A program made the position numbers and the translations under genes. From Maritimibacter sp. (GTDB lineage: Bacteria; Pseudomonadota; Alphaproteobacteria; Rhodobacterales; Rhodobacteraceae): a stretch of DNA of 7,686 nucleotides. The notes beneath the pieces were generated by a model that was not told the origin of the DNA, did no database searches, and was given only the letters and a program-made list of their open reading frames with translations. This document shows positions 6,270 through 7,686 of the stretch, in pieces (position 1 is the first letter of the stretch; every line of letters begins with the position of its first letter). The stretch lies in the NCBI GenBank assembly GCA_020441225.1, contig JAGRMP010000296.1, positions 1-7,686 on the forward strand. The letters run 5' to 3'.

Positions 6270-6867
6270 GGTGCTCACCGACACCCACACCGGGTCCGGG
6301 ACCGGCGCGCAAGCGTCGGCTTCGGCCCCCCGGGAGAGCCACCGGGTCTGGGACCCGCTGGTTCGGCTCGTACACTGGGGCGTGGCGAGCGCCGTCCTGC
6401 TCAACGCCACCGTGATCGACCAGGAAAGCGCCGTCCACGAGACCCTCGGTTACATCGCCGTCGGGCTGGTCGCGGCGCGGCTCGTCTGGGGCCTGATCGG
6501 CACCCGCCACGCTCGTTTCACGGCCTTTCCCCCGAACCCGGTCGCGGCGGTGCGCCACCTTGCCGGGTTGATTGCCGGGCGCCAACGGATACATCTGTCC
6601 CACAACCCCGCCGGCGCGCTCATGGTCTACAACCTCTGGGCCACGCTGATCGGCATGGGGGTGACCGGCTACATGATGGGAACGCGGGCGTATTTCGGCA
6701 TGGAATGGGTGGAAGAACTGCATGAGGGCCTGTTTACCTGGCTGATGATCTCGGTGGGGGTCCACCTACTGGGCGTCGTCATCGACAGCCTCGCGACCCG
6801 GGTCAACCTGGTGCGCGCCATGATCGACGGAAGAAAGACAGTGCCGCCCGGGAGGGCCACCGAATGA
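6259..6867 (+). CDS. Cytochrome b561-family membrane protein
   Basis: A 202-residue inner-membrane protein of the bacterial cytochrome b561 / hydrogenase-type cytochrome b family, expected to carry two b haems and pass electrons across or within the membrane. After a polar N-terminus of ~28 residues comes the family opening RVWDPLVRLVHW. Four helices are visible: about 35-53, 62-81, 121-140 and 157-176. Candidate haem ligands are H39 (LVHW), H60 (HETLGY), H155 (HEGLFTW) and H169 (VHLLGV), all at family-typical positions. The C-terminus, NLVRAMIDGRK, is also typical. The start at ATG 6259 overlaps the PepSY gene by 11 bases; an in-frame GTG at 6271, with GAGGA five bases upstream, is a real alternative. 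Its stop overlaps the next ATG (ATGA). The electron donor and acceptor cannot be told from the sequence; a quinol donor is a guess. Confidence 0.88.
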   Translation: MRTEVLTDTHTGSGTGAQASASAPRESHRVWDPLVRLVHWGVASAVLLNATVIDQESAVHETLGYIAVGLVAARLVWGLIGTRHARFTAFPPNPVAAVRHLAGLIAGRQRIHLSHNPAGALMVYNLWATLIGMGVTGYMMGTRAYFGMEWVEELHEGLFTWLMISVGVHLLGVVIDSLATRVNLVRAMIDGRKTVPPGRATE

Positions 6868-7373
6868 CGCTCACGCCGGACCTCTCCGGTTCCAACGAGC
6901 GGCGGGCTTTCGTGCTCGCCGCCGTCATCCTTCTGCAGGCGCTCACCGCGCTGTTCTTCCTCGTCGATGTGGTCAGCGACGTCCTTGCGGACGGCACTTT
7001 CGACGACTTTCACACCTGGGTCGAACTGGCCGCCACCATCGGTCTGATCGGCGGCGTCGTCTTCCTGATGATCGAGCTGCGCCAGGTGATGAACCGGCTC
7101 ACCGCCCTCGACCGTTCGATGCGCGCGGCGCGTGGCGAGATGTCCGAGGTGATCGACACGTTCTTCGGCGACTGGGGCCTCACGCCCTCGGAACGCGACG
7201 TCGCGCTGATGGTGCTCAAGGGCATCGACAACGAGACCATCGCCAAAATGCGCGGCACCGCGCCGGGCACGGTGCGCGCGCAATGCACCTCGGTCTATTC
7301 CAAGGCCGGCGTCGACGGCCGTGCGCAGCTGTTTTCCGTCTTCATGGAAGAGCTCCTCGCCGACGACGGGTGA
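6864..7373 (+). CDS. Membrane-anchored LuxR-type HTH regulator
   Basis: A 169-residue protein with an unusual build. The N-terminus has two predicted transmembrane helices (about 14-36 and 51-72) joined by a short acidic loop of ~14 residues containing H50. A basic, helical linker (about 73-100) leads to a C-terminal LuxR/GerE-type HTH (about 104-166): GLTPSERDVALMVLKGIDNE, then the recognition-helix region GTVRAQCTSVYSKAGVDGRA. There is no receiver or autoinducer-binding domain, so it would be a one-component regulator fixed to the membrane, with the HTH in the cytoplasm and only the short loop on the periplasmic side. The start overlaps the cytochrome stop as ATGA. Co-translation with PepSY and cytochrome genes suggests it senses their state, perhaps through direct membrane contact. 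Its targets are unknown; the operon's own upstream palindrome is a candidate. Confidence 0.85.
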   Translation: MTLTPDLSGSNERRAFVLAAVILLQALTALFFLVDVVSDVLADGTFDDFHTWVELAATIGLIGGVVFLMIELRQVMNRLTALDRSMRAARGEMSEVIDTFFGDWGLTPSERDVALMVLKGIDNETIAKMRGTAPGTVRAQCTSVYSKAGVDGRAQLFSVFMEELLADDG

Positions 7374-7375
7374 GC

Positions 7376-7392
7376 CCGGACGCGCGTTCCGG
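7376..7392 (+). terminator. Weak hairpin at end of the PepSY operon
   Basis: CCGGA (7376-7380) pairs with TCCGG (7388-7392) around a 7-base loop, starting two bases after the regulator's stop codon. It is followed by the pyrimidine-rich CCTCCCTT rather than a T-run. It lies just upstream of the next gene's promoter, where a transcript end is expected. Confidence 0.3.
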
Positions 7393-7398
7393 CCTCCC

Positions 7399-7427
7399 TT
7401 GGCAAAGCCCGTCCCCCCGCGTATAGC
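7399..7427 (+). promoter_or_regulatory. Sigma-70-like promoter of the SuhB-type gene
   Basis: TTGGCA (7399-7404, 5 of 6 to TTGACA), a 17-base spacer and TATAGC (7422-7427, 4 of 6 to TATAAT) make the best housekeeping-type promoter in the window. The expected start near 7434 leaves a short leader with the ribosome site AGGAG (7441-7445) before ATG 7452. Confidence 0.6.
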
Positions 7428-7451
7428 CCCGGCAGCAGACAGGAGCCGGAC

Positions 7452-7686
7452 ATGAAGCAAGGCAGCGCCAACCTCAACGTGATGATCAAGGCGGCCCGCA
7501 AGGCGGGGCGGTCGCTGGTCAAGGACTTCCGCGAGGTGGAGAACCTCCAGGTGTCGATGAAGGGGGCGGGCGACTTCGTCTCGCGCGCCGATATCGCCGC
7601 CGAGCAGATCATCAAGTCCGAGCTGATGAACGCGCGGCCGACCTATGGCTGGCTCGGCGAGGAGGGCGGCGGCGAGGACGGCAAGG
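7452..7686 (+). CDS. suhB: Inositol monophosphatase family protein, N-terminal 78 residues (runs off right edge)
   Basis: The first 78 residues of a protein of the inositol monophosphatase family (about 260-270 residues when complete), a magnesium-dependent phosphatase. The N-terminal helix ANLNVMIKAARKAG is family-typical. It is followed by VSMKGAGDFVSRADIAAEQI, which contains the conserved K-x(3)-DFVS-x(2)-D-x(3)-E pattern (D41, D47, E51), and by WLGEEGG (67-73), whose Glu70/Glu71 match the metal-binding GEE motif. The catalytic DPxDGT motif lies beyond the edge. The symbol suhB is the usual name for this type in Alphaproteobacteria; a related branch such as hisN/cysQ cannot be excluded from the N-terminus. 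ATG 7452 is supported by AGGAG six bases upstream and a good promoter. Confidence 0.88.
   Translation, partial: MKQGSANLNVMIKAARKAGRSLVKDFREVENLQVSMKGAGDFVSRADIAAEQIIKSELMNARPTYGWLGEEGGGEDGK

Noticed and set aside
6669..7460. 263-residue open frame on the minus strand
   Set aside because: Antisense of the cytochrome and HTH genes; His/Arg/Gly-rich, no domain visible.

Overview
The window is high-GC, gene-dense DNA. The encoded proteins look alphaproteobacterial, most likely Rhodobacterales (Rhodobacteraceae/Roseobacter type). This rests on GC content, the divergent metF-metR pair and the look of the ValS, ZntB and SuhB proteins; no 16S or other decisive marker is present. Genome context is chromosomal. 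There is no insertion sequence, integrase, CRISPR array, tRNA or rRNA.

Layout. (1) 1-1948, minus strand: the N-terminal two thirds of valyl-tRNA synthetase (valS), running off the left edge. (2) 1949-2144: divergent intergenic region. (3) 2145-3606, plus strand: a two-gene unit of a ZntB-type CorA-family metal transporter and a GNAT acetyltransferase, one base apart. (4) 3607-3822: convergent intergenic region with a perfect 11-bp hairpin and an AT-rich 25-base island. (5) 3823-4701, minus: metF (methylenetetrahydrofolate reductase), divergent from (6) 4793-5716, plus: metR, its LysR-type regulator. The 91-bp gap between them holds two near-consensus MetR boxes spaced 31 bp. (7) 5717-5987: a 271-bp non-coding stretch carrying four separate inverted repeats. 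(8) 5988-7373, plus: a tightly overlapped three-gene operon of a secreted PepSY protein, a four-helix cytochrome b561-like protein and a small two-TM membrane protein with a C-terminal LuxR-type HTH. (9) 7452 to the right edge, plus: the N-terminus of an inositol-monophosphatase family protein (SuhB type) behind a good sigma-70-like promoter.

How the genes work together. MetF makes 5-methyltetrahydrofolate for methionine synthesis, and MetR is expected to control metF and itself from the shared operator region. ZntB probably moves zinc or another divalent cation. The PepSY / cytochrome b561 / membrane-tethered HTH operon is the most interesting part. It has the parts of a compact envelope redox- or haem-linked sensing unit: a periplasmic module, a haem-binding membrane electron carrier and a DNA-binding output fixed to the membrane. 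That function is inferred from gene order and domains only.

Several long open frames opposite valS, zntB, metF, metR and the operon are high-GC shadows of the real genes and are not annotated.
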